Assembly (NCBI RefSeq): GCF_050943655.1
Contig: NZ_JBMNPQ010000005.1
Span: forward strand, 1-39,157
Source: Peptoniphilus_A sp050943655
GTDB taxonomy: Bacteria > Bacillota > Clostridia > Tissierellales > Peptoniphilaceae
Reading direction: 5' to 3'
DNA length: 39,157 bases
The notes under the pieces are model-generated. The model was not told where the DNA came from, ran no database searches, and worked only from the letters and a program-made list of their open reading frames with translations. Below, one piece after another: positions 16,672-25,789 of the stretch (its first letter is position 1; each line of letters starts with the position of its first letter). Both the position numbers and the translations under genes were made by a program.

Positions 16672-17895
16672 TTAATTTGGTATATCCTTTTTTAATTTTA
16701 TATAAACTTTAAAATAATCTCCGTCAATATCAATGGAAACCTCGCCGCCAATAATATTTACAAGGTCTCTAACAATATGTAGACCAAGGCCCGATCCCTT
16801 TGCGTGACGAGACGCATCTCCCTTTACAAGTTCTTCAAAAAGTTCTTCTGCAGAAATATTTAATTCATATTCTGACAAATTCTTAAGAAGAAAGTTAACC
16901 TCGCCGTCCACTTCAATTAAACTTGCATAGACTCTTGTCGACTCCTTAGAATATTTGCAAATATTTGAAAATAAATTTTCTAAAATTCTAACCATTAGGT
17001 TTACATCGGTATAAACTAAAATATCTTCTGCATTGGATTCATATACAAAGTCTAGATCATGCTTTTTAAATAGATAGTCATACTGTCCATAGACCTGATT
17101 GATTAGCTCGTTCATTTCAATTAGAGATTTTTCCACTGCAATATTTTTTGAACTTGCCTTTGATGCAAATATTAAATCAGAAATTAAAGTCTTAAGCCTC
17201 TTTGAGTTTCTGTTTAAAACTTCGATAAAGTGAACTGCCTCATCATCTAGCTCGCTCTTTTTTGAAAGCAAATCGGCATAATTAATAATTGATGTGAGGG
17301 GAGTCTTTAAGTCGTGAGAAATATTCGTTATTAAGTCTACTTTTAATCTCTCGTTTTTTAAATTTTCCTCAACTCTTTTTCTATCTATGCTCTTATAATC
17401 TTCCATGAGCTTTGCGACTTTTCTTAGATAATTATTTTCAAAAGCTTCTGGGATGTGAAAATTATATCCGTGCAAAATCGAATTTACAACTTCAAAAGTT
17501 AAAGTGTCCTGCACATAGTGAAGTTCAAGAGCGAGGAAGGCCCTAAACACAATAAAGATTAAAATTGTAAGAACTCTTATCTCATCTTGCATATATGAAA
17601 AATAAATTACAATTCCAAGTGCAATGAGTAAATTAATAGTTCCCATGACACTAAAATTTTTAAACTCCCTGTGTTTGAATAGATTGTAAGTTAAAATCGT
17701 TGAGATAAATGTATTTTTATAAATTTTTATTGTCGAAACTACAAAAGTTATTATTACTGAATATAGAAAGGGCTGCCTTGCGTTTAAAAATTCAAAAATT
17801 ATGATTGAAGTCACCAAAATATTTTCAACGAAGACATCTTTTGTCAAAAAATCAAAAAAAGTTTTTGCCTCATCTGATAAAAAATTAGAATCCAT
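16672..17895 (-). CDS. Intramembrane-sensing histidine kinase
   Basis: A 407-residue sensor kinase. The first ~140 residues hold four or so membrane helices with very short loops and no extracellular sensor domain, so the signal is probably read in or at the membrane. The kinase core has the H-box ISHDLKTPLTSI (phospho-accepting His), N-box RILENLFSNICKYS, and G-box KGSGLGLHIVRDLV. The ATG overlaps the upstream response-regulator stop by one base (TAATG), marking a co-translated pair. The signal and regulon are unknown; cell-envelope stress is a reasonable guess for this architecture. Confidence 0.93.
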   Translation of the reverse strand: MDSNFLSDEAKTFFDFLTKDVFVENILVTSIIIFEFLNARQPFLYSVIITFVVSTIKIYKNTFISTILTYNLFKHREFKNFSVMGTINLLIALGIVIYFSYMQDEIRVLTILIFIVFRAFLALELHYVQDTLTFEVVNSILHGYNFHIPEAFENNYLRKVAKLMEDYKSIDRKRVEENLKNERLKVDLITNISHDLKTPLTSIINYADLLSKKSELDDEAVHFIEVLNRNSKRLKTLISDLIFASKASSKNIAVEKSLIEMNELINQVYGQYDYLFKKHDLDFVYESNAEDILVYTDVNLMVRILENLFSNICKYSKESTRVYASLIEVDGEVNFLLKNLSEYELNISAEELFEELVKGDASRHAKGSGLGLHIVRDLVNIIGGEVSIDIDGDYFKVYIKLKKDIPN

Positions 17896-18587
17896 TACTT
17901 GTCCTCAATTTTATAGCCCATGCCATAGACAGATTTTATTAAATCAGGTTTTCTTGGGTTTATCTCAACTTTGTCCCTTAAGTGAGAGATGTGAACAGAG
18001 ATAATTTTTCTAACATCAATGGCCTCTTCTTCCCAAATTAGCTCATAAATTTCATTTGATGGATAAACTCTTCCTGGATTTTTTGAAAGGAGTACTAAGA
18101 TTTTATATTCGTAGGGAGTGAGGTTTACTTTTTCTCCCTCAATCATTACTTCTTTAGAATTATCATCAATTACAATTCGTCCAACCTTAATTATTCCATC
18201 TTTTTCTTCGCAAGATCCAAAAGAAACATAGCGCCTTATTAGAGAGTTTACCCTTGCGACGAGTTCAACTGTGTTAAAAGGTTTAGTTATATAATCGTCT
18301 GCTCCCAAATTTAGTCCGATGATTTTATCTTGAAGTTCTGATTTTGCTGACAAGATAATTATCGGAATATTTGTAAATTCGCGAAGCTTCATTATAAGAG
18401 TAATGCCATCAATTCCTGGCATCATGATGTCGACAAGTGCAAGGTGTATCTCATTCTTTTTTATTATATCGAGGGCTTCTTTTCCTCCATAAGCAGCAAA
18501 GACATTGTATCCTTCCGCTTTTAAATAGATTTCTATGGCATCTACAATATCCTTTTCGTCATCACAGACTAATATATTGTATTTCAT
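17895..18587 (-). CDS. OmpR/PhoB-family response regulator
   Basis: A 230-residue regulator. The receiver domain (1-115) has the acidic pocket CDDE, the phospho-accepting Asp in LVDIMMPGIDG, the Thr/Ser switch in IIILSAK, and Lys in YITKPF. The C-terminal winged helix (about 130-228) has LTPYEYKILVLL and YPSNEIYELIW, and ends VYGMGYKIED. Start at ATG 18587, seven bases after AGGAGG; a GTG at 18593 is too close to that site. It is the first gene of the pair with the kinase at 16672-17895. Confidence 0.95.
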   Translation of the reverse strand: MKYNILVCDDEKDIVDAIEIYLKAEGYNVFAAYGGKEALDIIKKNEIHLALVDIMMPGIDGITLIMKLREFTNIPIIILSAKSELQDKIIGLNLGADDYITKPFNTVELVARVNSLIRRYVSFGSCEEKDGIIKVGRIVIDDNSKEVMIEGEKVNLTPYEYKILVLLSKNPGRVYPSNEIYELIWEEEAIDVRKIISVHISHLRDKVEINPRKPDLIKSVYGMGYKIEDK

Positions 18588-18631
18588 CCACACTCCTCCT
18601 TATTTTTTTATTTAACTCAAACTACTTTTCG

Positions 18632-18660
18632 TTGTTCATTTTTTACTTATAATATATAAT
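18632..18660 (+). promoter_or_regulatory. Predicted promoter of the YihY/BrkB gene
   Basis: A -35 TTGTTC (18632-18637) and a consensus -10 TATAAT (18655-18660) are 17 bp apart. The start codon at 18677 would leave a very short leader carrying the AGAGGTG ribosome binding site. Confidence 0.55.
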
Positions 18661-18676
18661 ATCATAGAGGTGTCCA

Positions 18677-19597
18677 ATGAATTCACTAAAAAATTTTATA
18701 AATAAGTCCAAAGATAAACCTAGTTTTATCTTTTTTGACAAGCTCCTCTATAGACTCACAACTCACGACACCATAGCTTATGGTGCAAGCATGACTTACT
18801 TTTTTGTATTGTCTATGTTCCCATTTTTAATTGCGCTAATTAACGCAGTTAACTTTTCGGGACTATTTAATGCTGAGCTAGTAAGTTTGATGGAATATTT
18901 GCCAAAAGATGTATATGACATAGTAATAGATTTTTTATCTGAAATATCTGAGTCTTCTTCAGGAAGCTTCTTTACTATTTCTGTGTTTCTAGGACTTTTT
19001 TCTGCATCAACTGCAATTTATAAACTTATTAAAATCATAAATAACGCCTATGGATTTAAAGAGACTAGAAATTATCTTACTCTAAGACTTACTGGACTAG
19101 TCTTTACAATCGCACTGATTGTCATGTTAATACTTCTATCAGTAGGTCAGGTCTTTGGAGAAATTATTGTAAAGACACTTAGTATTTACATTGACTCTCA
19201 AAATTTCTCCCTCATGAGATTCTACAATCTAACGAAGACTGCATTTCCTTTTGCATACATGATTGTAATTTTTATGCTTCTGTATAAATATTCACCATCG
19301 GCAACTAATAGAGACTTAGTTACATTTAAGTCAGTCTTTCCAGGTGCAATCTTTTCATCAGTTATGCTAATCGTTGCAACTTTTGGATTTGCATTCTATG
19401 TAAATAACTTCGGCTCATACAATGTAACTTATGGATCCCTTGGAGGTATTATAGTGTTTCTTATCTGGCTATTTTTAACTTCTACAATTATTATTATCGG
19501 AGCAGAAATAAATGCCACACTATACTCAATGAAGCACTTCCCAAGCCTAAATTCTTGGCCAAGGCACGATTCAATAGCAAAAGATTTTGTCAATTAG
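18677..19597 (+). CDS. YihY/BrkB family inner-membrane protein
   Basis: A 306-residue integral membrane protein (UPF0761/YihY, once called RNase BN). About six membrane helices are visible. Family landmarks are ASMTYFFVLSMFPFLIALINA near the start, SASTAIYKLIKIINNAYGFKETRNYL in the middle, and GSYNVTYGSLGGIIVFLIWLF followed by IGAEINATL near the end. Its biochemical function is not established; it is not the RNase once proposed. It is divergent from the response-regulator gene and its stop overlaps that of comFC by a few bases on the opposite strand. Confidence 0.9.
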   Translation: MNSLKNFINKSKDKPSFIFFDKLLYRLTTHDTIAYGASMTYFFVLSMFPFLIALINAVNFSGLFNAELVSLMEYLPKDVYDIVIDFLSEISESSSGSFFTISVFLGLFSASTAIYKLIKIINNAYGFKETRNYLTLRLTGLVFTIALIVMLILLSVGQVFGEIIVKTLSIYIDSQNFSLMRFYNLTKTAFPFAYMIVIFMLLYKYSPSATNRDLVTFKSVFPGAIFSSVMLIVATFGFAFYVNNFGSYNVTYGSLGGIIVFLIWLFLTSTIIIIGAEINATLYSMKHFPSLNSWPRHDSIAKDFVN

Positions 19598-20193
19598 GCG
19601 ATTTCTGTAGCTGTCACAATGGCAGCTACTTTTTTTATGCCATTTTCCCTTGCAACTTTAACAAGCTCACTAATCGTTGTGCCCGTCGTTATTACATCAT
19701 CTGTTATTAAAATATTTTCTGAATAATTTTTGAGGGCGAAGGAATTTTCTAAATTTTTCTTCCTCTCACTTTCACCTAGACCCACTTGAAAGGGCGTCTC
19801 TTTAATTTTTTCAAAAACTTCAACATATTCTAAATCGAGCTCTCTTCCAATATATTTTGCCAAAAGCCTAGCTTGATTGTAGCCCCTCTTGTCTTCTCTT
19901 TTTTTAGTCATTGGAACAGATGTGATTACATAATCATCTAAATTATATTTTAAAAGTTTCTCTATCATAATATCTCCCAAGATTTCTTCATAGCTAAGTT
20001 TATTGTTAAACTTAAATCTCAAGAGTATCTTCTTCAAGAGTCCGGAATATGTGGCACCAATTTCTAAAAATTCTATTCCATCAATTGGATATGAAAATGC
20101 AGGATTTTTATTTATAAATTCCATACAGTCATCGCATATTAATTTATCATAAATTTTCTTTTCACAATTTATGCAATAATTATATTTTTTCAT
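19594..20193 (-). CDS. comFC: ComF-family phosphoribosyltransferase-like protein
   Basis: A 199-residue ComFC/GntX-like protein used in DNA uptake by naturally competent bacteria. The N-terminal zinc ribbon has Cys7, Cys10, Cys20 and Cys23 (CINC...CDDC). The C-terminal type I phosphoribosyltransferase fold has TSVPMTKKREDKRGYNQA and the PRPP loop ILITDDVITTGTTISE. It overlaps the recD2 gene upstream by 14 bp, so translation is coupled. No comFA or other competence gene is present here, so competence is not implied. Confidence 0.9.
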   Translation of the reverse strand: MKKYNYCINCEKKIYDKLICDDCMEFINKNPAFSYPIDGIEFLEIGATYSGLLKKILLRFKFNNKLSYEEILGDIMIEKLLKYNLDDYVITSVPMTKKREDKRGYNQARLLAKYIGRELDLEYVEVFEKIKETPFQVGLGESERKKNLENSFALKNYSENILITDDVITTGTTISELVKVARENGIKKVAAIVTATEIA

Positions 20194-22363
20194 CTCTCGC
20201 CTTCACTAATTTATCTGCAAGCTTTGAATATCTCTTGCGCGTCTTGTTATTTTCTATCATTTTGTATAAATAATCATAAATCCCCACCAAAACTACAACT
20301 TTTGATGCTCTCGTTATGGCTGTATAAATTAAATTTCTTGTAAGTAGAATTGGCGGCGCAAAATAAATTGGGATTATCACAATTGGAAATTCACTGCCCT
20401 GAGACTTGTGAATTGTCATGGCATAAGATAAGCTTAGCTCCTCTAAGCTGTCCCTGTCATATTTTACTTTTCTAAATCCGTCAAATGTTACTTCAAGCTC
20501 TTTATTTTCCTTATCAATTTTAGAAATATAGCCCATGTCTCCGTTAAAGACTCCCTTGTTGATGTCGGAATAAAAATCATTTTCGACTTTTCCTTCGAGT
20601 TCATAATTATTTTTGGTCTGCATAACTCTGTCGCCAAGTTTAAACTTTGTGCCCATAATTTCTATATACTCTTCGGATTTATTTAGATGTTCCTGCAAAA
20701 CCTTATTTAAATTAATCGTCCCAACATTTCCCTTTTTCATTGGAGTTAGGACTTGTATGTCTGATGGCTCCACATTAAAATAATTTGGAAGCCTTGTCGT
20801 TATTAAATCCTTAATAGTTTCAACGCCCTTCATCTCACCATTTTCGTGAATCATAAAGAAGTCGCCTCGGTTTAAAACTGGCACTTCACCCTTATTTATT
20901 AAGTGGGCATTTTTTACTATCATGGAATCGCGAGACTGTCTAAAGATTTCTTCAAGGTTTACGTAATGAAATACTTCTGATTTTAAAATATCTGATAAGA
21001 CATTGCCCGCTCCAACAGATGGAAGCTGATCTTTGTCGCCAACTAATATGAGTCTTGTTGGACTATTTATCGCCTTTAAAAGAGTCTGCATTAGGAGAAT
21101 ATCGACCATACTCATCTCATCAACAATTAACACATCACAATCAAGCTCTTCAATATTGGAAAACTCAAGTCCATCTCCTGCAGAAATTTCAAGAAGTTTG
21201 TGAATCGTAAAGGCGTCTCTTCCAGTCTGCTCCTTCATTCTCTTTGCAGCTCTTCCCGTAGGTGCTGCGAGCTTTATTTTTTTATCGAGAGACTCAAAAA
21301 TATCTATTATAACTTTAAGCGTTGTGGTTTTCCCAGTTCCCGGACCGCCAGTAATTATAAATACTCCCTTTTCGATTGATTCTTTCACTGCATTTTTTTG
21401 TGTGTTTGAAAGTTTAATTTTTCGAAATTCTTCTATCTCTTCAATTTTTTTATCTATGTCGATGTCTTCATCAAAGGAAATGTTTAGTTCATTTAACTTG
21501 CCTGCAACAAAGTTTTCTGCTTGCAGATATCTTGTAAAGTAGCAGTTATACTCTTCTCCAACTTTTTCCACGATGAAGTTTTCTTCAAAAGAAAGAGTCT
21601 TTGCAACTTCTTCTATACTTTCAAATTTTACATTTAAAATTTTTTCTGTCTTTTTGATTAGCTCTTCAATTGGAAGATAGGAGTGTCCATCGCCTGAAGC
21701 CATTAAAAGCACATACTTAAGACCTGCAACTTTTCTAAATTCTGAGTCTTTATCAATTCCCATGGATTTTGCAATGGCATCGCAAGATTTAAACCCCATT
21801 CCACGAATTCTTCCGATTAGTTCATAAGGATTTTTTTGGACAACTGATATGGAGTCGTCGCCATATTCTTTATAAATTTTAATTATTGTATTTGATGGAA
21901 TGTTGTACTTTGAAAAATATAAAAATACTTTTCGCATTGCGTACTGCTTGTCTAGAGCTTCCTTTATTTCTTTATATTTTTTTCTGCCAATTCCCCTTAT
22001 TGAAAGGAGCTTCTCAGGATTATTTTCAATTACATTTAAGGTCTCTTCCTTAAACTCTTCGACAATTCTTTTTGCCATCTTCTCACCTATGTGAGGAATC
22101 ATAGATGATGAGAGATAATTTACTATTCCCTTTTCTGTTTCAGGCAGGTTTTCTTTATACTCTTCGAATTTAAATTGTTCGCCGTATCGTGAGTGGTATG
22201 TAAAGTCGCCAAGAAATTCGTAACTTGAATTCTCGTTAAAAAAACTTGTGTATCCGACTACAACTATTTCGCCGTCTTCTTCAGTTTCAATTTTTGCAAC
22301 GGTATATCCGTTTTCGTCATTTTTAAAAATTATTTTTTCCACGTGTCCGAATACGCTTATCAA
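20180..22363 (-). CDS. recD2: RecD2-type 5'-3' DNA helicase
   Basis: A 727-residue superfamily 1B helicase of the RecD2 type (not a RecBCD subunit), involved in DNA repair and fork restart in Bacillus and Deinococcus. The N-terminal OB-like domain is followed by tandem helix-hairpin-helix segments (ERIVEEF, GIGRKKY, GRIRGMGFKSCDAIA). The motor has Walker A TGGPGTGKTT, Walker B LIVDEMSMVD, LVGDKDQLPSVGAG, and the motif V/VI segment SYAMTIHKSQGSEF with AITRAS. I place the start at TTG 22363, eight bases after AGGAGG (22377-22372); a GTG at 22372 overlaps that site. Confidence 0.94.
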   Translation of the reverse strand: MISVFGHVEKIIFKNDENGYTVAKIETEEDGEIVVVGYTSFFNENSSYEFLGDFTYHSRYGEQFKFEEYKENLPETEKGIVNYLSSSMIPHIGEKMAKRIVEEFKEETLNVIENNPEKLLSIRGIGRKKYKEIKEALDKQYAMRKVFLYFSKYNIPSNTIIKIYKEYGDDSISVVQKNPYELIGRIRGMGFKSCDAIAKSMGIDKDSEFRKVAGLKYVLLMASGDGHSYLPIEELIKKTEKILNVKFESIEEVAKTLSFEENFIVEKVGEEYNCYFTRYLQAENFVAGKLNELNISFDEDIDIDKKIEEIEEFRKIKLSNTQKNAVKESIEKGVFIITGGPGTGKTTTLKVIIDIFESLDKKIKLAAPTGRAAKRMKEQTGRDAFTIHKLLEISAGDGLEFSNIEELDCDVLIVDEMSMVDILLMQTLLKAINSPTRLILVGDKDQLPSVGAGNVLSDILKSEVFHYVNLEEIFRQSRDSMIVKNAHLINKGEVPVLNRGDFFMIHENGEMKGVETIKDLITTRLPNYFNVEPSDIQVLTPMKKGNVGTINLNKVLQEHLNKSEEYIEIMGTKFKLGDRVMQTKNNYELEGKVENDFYSDINKGVFNGDMGYISKIDKENKELEVTFDGFRKVKYDRDSLEELSLSYAMTIHKSQGSEFPIVIIPIYFAPPILLTRNLIYTAITRASKVVVLVGIYDYLYKMIENNKTRKRYSKLADKLVKARDEKI

Positions 22364-22410
22364 TTTAAACACCTCCTCATTATTGTATCAGTTTTTTATG
22401 TATATATACA

Positions 22411-22435
22411 GAAAAATCCGCCCACTAGGGACGGA
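22411..22435 (-). terminator. Terminator after the racemase-like gene
   Basis: On the minus strand ATCCG-T-CC pairs with GG-G-CGGAT around a short loop (22435-22415), followed by five Ts. It lies about 37 bp after the stop of the 22473-23363 gene and ahead of recD2. Confidence 0.85.
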
Positions 22436-22472
22436 TCAAACATTTTATTAATTTTCTCATTAAATCTTTCGA

Positions 22473-23363
22473 TTAAATTCCAGATACATCTTCTCCAGCT
22501 GCTCTTCTTCTTTCCACGTCTTCGTCATGTTCTTTTGTAACTTTTTGAACGATTTCTTGTGGAATGTCGATTGAAATTTTTTCAACTTCGCCAAGCTCAA
22601 CTGGTCCACCAATCATATATTTTCTTCCATCTTCAAGATCATATACAAGAACTTCTAGTTCTCCGCCTGGTTGTTTTACAACGATTTTATAATCTTCATC
22701 AAGATTATTTATATCTGGATTTATTGTGTTTACAAGAGCTGCTGTTCCTGAACCACAAGAAGATTCTCTAACAAGAGTTTCTGTCTTTGGTACATAAACA
22801 TATGGAATTATTTCACTCTTATCTTTATTATAAAATACTACTCCATAGGCATCTGTTTCGTGACCTGCTTTTATTGCTTTTATTGCTCTAATAGCAAAGT
22901 CTTCGTCTTCTTCTCTGTCGTCGATTATAACATGAGAAATTCCTGGAAGATGAACGAGCTTATAATTTCCACCTTCAAGTTCAACATCTTCAATGCTTTC
23001 TGGCTCTTCCATTGCAACATAAGCAGTTTGTTTTTTTACATCGGCAACTACATCAGTTACGCCTTCTTTACCACTTACATAAACTTCAATGTCAACTGGT
23101 CCTTCTACATCGTAAAAAGAAGCTGAATAAAGTCCATAAGCACGTGTTGCATTTGCGCAGAACTCTCCACCCATCATATCCATACGAAGAGGTGCCCCTT
23201 CATAGGCAGGAGAAATAAAGCCAACTTGCTCAACAGTTTCATCGATTTGTTCTCTTATGCAATCTGTGTAAGCTTTTCTATATCCAGGATAAACAGGCCA
23301 AACAACAAATCCTGTAATGTTACCTGCAGGATTTGCTCTAAAATAATTAAAACTTTTCTTCAT
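22473..23363 (-). CDS. DapF-fold cofactor-independent amino-acid racemase/epimerase
   Basis: A 296-residue member of the diaminopimelate epimerase/proline racemase superfamily, which inverts an amino-acid alpha carbon using two cysteines as acid and base. Both are visible: Cys69 in MGGEFCANATRAYG and Cys203 in RESSCGSGTAAL. The surrounding motifs differ from typical DapF (GNGxR at the first site, ERGxGETxACGTG at the second) and resemble the branch that includes histidine racemases such as CntK. Substrate is therefore not settled. Start at ATG 23363, seven bases after AAGGA; an in-frame TTG at 23369 is too close. It lies alone between metK and recD2 on the same strand. Confidence 0.8.
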   Translation of the reverse strand: MKKSFNYFRANPAGNITGFVVWPVYPGYRKAYTDCIREQIDETVEQVGFISPAYEGAPLRMDMMGGEFCANATRAYGLYSASFYDVEGPVDIEVYVSGKEGVTDVVADVKKQTAYVAMEEPESIEDVELEGGNYKLVHLPGISHVIIDDREEDEDFAIRAIKAIKAGHETDAYGVVFYNKDKSEIIPYVYVPKTETLVRESSCGSGTAALVNTINPDINNLDEDYKIVVKQPGGELEVLVYDLEDGRKYMIGGPVELGEVEKISIDIPQEIVQKVTKEHDEDVERRRAAGEDVSGI

Positions 23364-23449
23364 AATCAATCCTTCTTCTAATAATAAAATTGTCTCGCTA
23401 TAATATAACTACCCAATAATAAAATTATTGATACATTTATTGTAATAGA

Positions 23450-24619
23450 TTATAAATACTTTTTCAAAGCTTCAACTTTGTCTGTCTTCTCCCATGGAAG
23501 ATCTAAATCATTTCTTCCGAAATGTCCGTATGATGCAACTTGTCTATAAATAGGTCTTAGAAGATCAAGATCTCTAATTATTGCAGCAGGTCTTGCATCA
23601 AAGTTTTCGTTAACTATCTCTTCAATTTTTTCATCTGATAATTTTCCTGTGCCAAATGTATCTACATAAATAGAAGTTGGTTTTGCAACTCCTATGGCAT
23701 AGGCAAGTCCAATTTCAACTTTGTCACATATTCCAGCAGCAACAAGATTCTTTGCAATGTATCTTGCATAATAAGTTGCAGATCTATCTACCTTAGTTGG
23801 ATCTTTTCCTGAGAATGCTCCACCGCCGTGACGAGCGAATCCACCGTATGTGTCTACGATTATTTTTCTTCCAGTAAGTCCAGCATCAGCCATTGGTCCT
23901 CCAAGTACAAATCTTCCTGTTGGGTTGATGTAGTACTCAGTTTCCTCGTCAATTAAATCTTTTGGAATAACTTCTTCAATTACTTCTCTTTTGATGTCTT
24001 CACGAATTTTTTCTATGTCAACATCTGGAGAGTGTTGAGATGAAACTATTACGTTTTTAACTTTAACTGGCTTATCATCTTCATAAAGAACAGTAACTTG
24101 TGATTTGCCATCTGGTCTTAGATAGTCAAGAGTTCCATCTTTTCTAACTTCAGTAAGTCTCTTTGATAATTTGTGTGCAAGAGAAATTGGAAGAGGCATG
24201 TACTCTTCTGTTTCATTTGTCGCATATCCAAACATGATACCTTGGTCACCAGCTCCAAATGAGTCTAAGAAATCTACTCCTTCTTCTTTAAATCTATCTA
24301 CACCCATTGCAATATCTTTTGATTGTTCTTTTATTGAAGATACAACTGCGCAAGTTTTGCCATCAAAACCATACTTTGCTCTATTGTATCCAATATCATC
24401 TAGAACTTTTCTTGTAATTTTTTCTACATCAACATAAGCCTCTGTACTTATTTCACCAGTAACAAAAATAATTCCTGTTGAAGCAAGTGTTTCGCAAGCT
24501 ACCCTTGCGTCTTTGTCATTTTTTATTATCTCATCTAGAATCGCATCAGAAATTTGGTCGCAGACTTTATCTGGATGCCCTTCTGTTACAGATTCAGAAC
24601 TAAATTGCCATCTTTTCAT
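23450..24619 (-). CDS. metK: S-adenosylmethionine synthetase
   Basis: A 389-residue enzyme making SAM from methionine and ATP (EC 2.5.1.6). The N-terminal SSESVTEGHPDKVCDQISD, the hexapeptide GAGDQG, and GGGAFSGKDPTKVDRSA are diagnostic. The start is ATG 24619 after AGGAGG; the frame stays open upstream only because it reads through the riboswitch terminator and aptamer, so the 46 extra in-frame codons are not protein. Expression is controlled by the SAM-I riboswitch at 24683-24778, giving feedback by the product. Confidence 0.98.
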   Translation of the reverse strand: MKRWQFSSESVTEGHPDKVCDQISDAILDEIIKNDKDARVACETLASTGIIFVTGEISTEAYVDVEKITRKVLDDIGYNRAKYGFDGKTCAVVSSIKEQSKDIAMGVDRFKEEGVDFLDSFGAGDQGIMFGYATNETEEYMPLPISLAHKLSKRLTEVRKDGTLDYLRPDGKSQVTVLYEDDKPVKVKNVIVSSQHSPDVDIEKIREDIKREVIEEVIPKDLIDEETEYYINPTGRFVLGGPMADAGLTGRKIIVDTYGGFARHGGGAFSGKDPTKVDRSATYYARYIAKNLVAAGICDKVEIGLAYAIGVAKPTSIYVDTFGTGKLSDEKIEEIVNENFDARPAAIIRDLDLLRPIYRQVASYGHFGRNDLDLPWEKTDKVEALKKYL

Positions 24620-24643
24620 TTTATCCTCCTTAATTTCACCTAA

Positions 24644-24667
24644 TAAAAAAACCTCACTAAGGTGAGG
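24644..24667 (-). terminator. SAM riboswitch expression-platform terminator
   Basis: On the minus strand CCTCAC (24667-24662) pairs with GTGAGG (24657-24652) followed by seven Ts (24650-24644), directly before the metK ribosome binding site. The 5' arm can instead pair with the TGAGG strand of riboswitch helix P1, forming an antiterminator when SAM is absent. Confidence 0.92.
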
Positions 24668-24682
24668 AAAATAAAAAATATT

Positions 24683-24778
24683 AACCTCATCTTTCAGACA
24701 TGCGTCTGTGGGATTTGGCACCAAAAAAGGTTGCCGGGTTTCATCGTGCCCATTCACTCCACCACTCTTAATAAGGTT
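24683..24778 (-). promoter_or_regulatory. SAM-I (S-box) riboswitch aptamer
   Basis: Reading the minus strand, P1 pairs AACCTTAT (24778-24771) with ATGAGGTT (24690-24683). Between them are the conserved S-box blocks: AAGAGTGGTGGAG, ATGAAACCCGGCAACC and GGTGCCAAATCC, then the loop ending GAAAGATGAG. This is a full S-box, an OFF switch that binds SAM and favours the downstream terminator, so metK is expressed when SAM is low. Confidence 0.97.
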
Positions 24779-24798
24779 TACTCATTAAATTGTCTTTA

Positions 24799-24827
24799 AT
24801 TATAACACACAAACTTACTTAGTACAA
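24799..24827 (-). promoter_or_regulatory. metK: metK promoter
   Basis: On the minus strand a -35 TTGTAC (24827-24822) and a -10 TATAAT (24804-24799) are 17 bp apart. Transcription would start near 24792, about 14 nt before the SAM aptamer. The -35 overlaps the end of the preceding transporter gene. Confidence 0.8.
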
Positions 24828-25772
24828 TAAATTAAAGTAATTCATTAAACTTATTCCAATTGGAAATGTAAGTATGCTAAGAGCAAAGGAAAATGTAATT
24901 ACTTTTGATGCCAACTGATAGTCTGAGTCCATTTGTTTTGTAAACACAAAACAGTTTACTGCGCATGGAGTTGCCCAAAATACATAAGCTATTCCAAGCT
25001 CCATATTGCTAAATCCAAGAAGAATTCCAATAGGAACCATTACAAGTGGAGACAAAACTGTCTTTATAAGTGCAGATGTCAAAATAGCTCTTGAATCTTT
25101 TGATGCTCCTTCGAATTTTAAACTTGCTCCGATTAAAATTAGAGAAAGAGGTGTAGATAATTTTGAAATCATCTCAATTGATCTTTCTATTCCAGAATAA
25201 ACTGGAATGTTTAAAAAGTTAAATAAACTTCCCAAAATTATTCCAATTATCATAGGATTTTTTATTATTTTTATCAATATGTCGACAATATTAATTCTTT
25301 TATTTTCACTTTCGCCATAATAAGTAAGCACTACTATGGCAACAATATTATATAGAGTAAGTCCAAAAGCAACTATTACAATTATGTGCTCAAGGGACTG
25401 AGTGCCATTATAAATCATATCTAAAATTGGAAATCCTACGTAAACAAAATTAGATCTATAGGAGCAGTGAATGAATGCAGATAATTTTTTGTTGTCATCT
25501 TTTATAATTAGCTTTCCTATTATCCAAGAGATAACTGTTACAATTATTACTCCGCTTAAAATATAAATTACATATTTAGGATGCAGCGACTTTATGTCTG
25601 CGTTCTTTATATCGTAGAACAATTTAAAAGGAAGAGCTATATAAAATACGAGCCAAGTGCCCTTGTCAACAAAGTTTGAGTCAATATATCCTCTTTCTTT
25701 TGCTATGTATCCAATTGCCAGCACAAAAAATATGGGAAAAACTATATTAAATCCCAAAAATAAACTTTCCAT
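24819..25772 (-). CDS. AEC (auxin efflux carrier) family transporter
   Basis: A 317-residue membrane transporter of the AEC family (PF03547), with about ten hydrophobic helices; bacterial members carry malate, malonate or other organic acids. Family features are the N-terminal FFVLAIGYIAKERGYI, NPMIIGIILGSLFNFLNIPV in the middle, and LSTPLSLILIGASLKF followed by WATPCAVNCFVFTKQMDSD. Substrate unknown. The start ATG has GAGGGA six bases upstream. Its 3' end overlaps the metK promoter, so run-through transcripts would also carry the SAM riboswitch. Confidence 0.88.
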   Translation of the reverse strand: MESLFLGFNIVFPIFFVLAIGYIAKERGYIDSNFVDKGTWLVFYIALPFKLFYDIKNADIKSLHPKYVIYILSGVIIVTVISWIIGKLIIKDDNKKLSAFIHCSYRSNFVYVGFPILDMIYNGTQSLEHIIVIVAFGLTLYNIVAIVVLTYYGESENKRINIVDILIKIIKNPMIIGIILGSLFNFLNIPVYSGIERSIEMISKLSTPLSLILIGASLKFEGASKDSRAILTSALIKTVLSPLVMVPIGILLGFSNMELGIAYVFWATPCAVNCFVFTKQMDSDYQLASKVITFSFALSILTFPIGISLMNYFNLLY

Positions 25773-25789
25773 CTAATCCCTCCTCTTTC

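Noticed and set aside
23396..23449. CAATAAT/ATTATTG inverted repeat after metK as terminator
   Set aside because: The stem is AT-only and has no U-tract after it on the minus strand.
24620..24757. In-frame N-terminal extension of metK
   Set aside because: It is the translation of the riboswitch terminator and part of the aptamer; the ribosome site and family start are at 24619.
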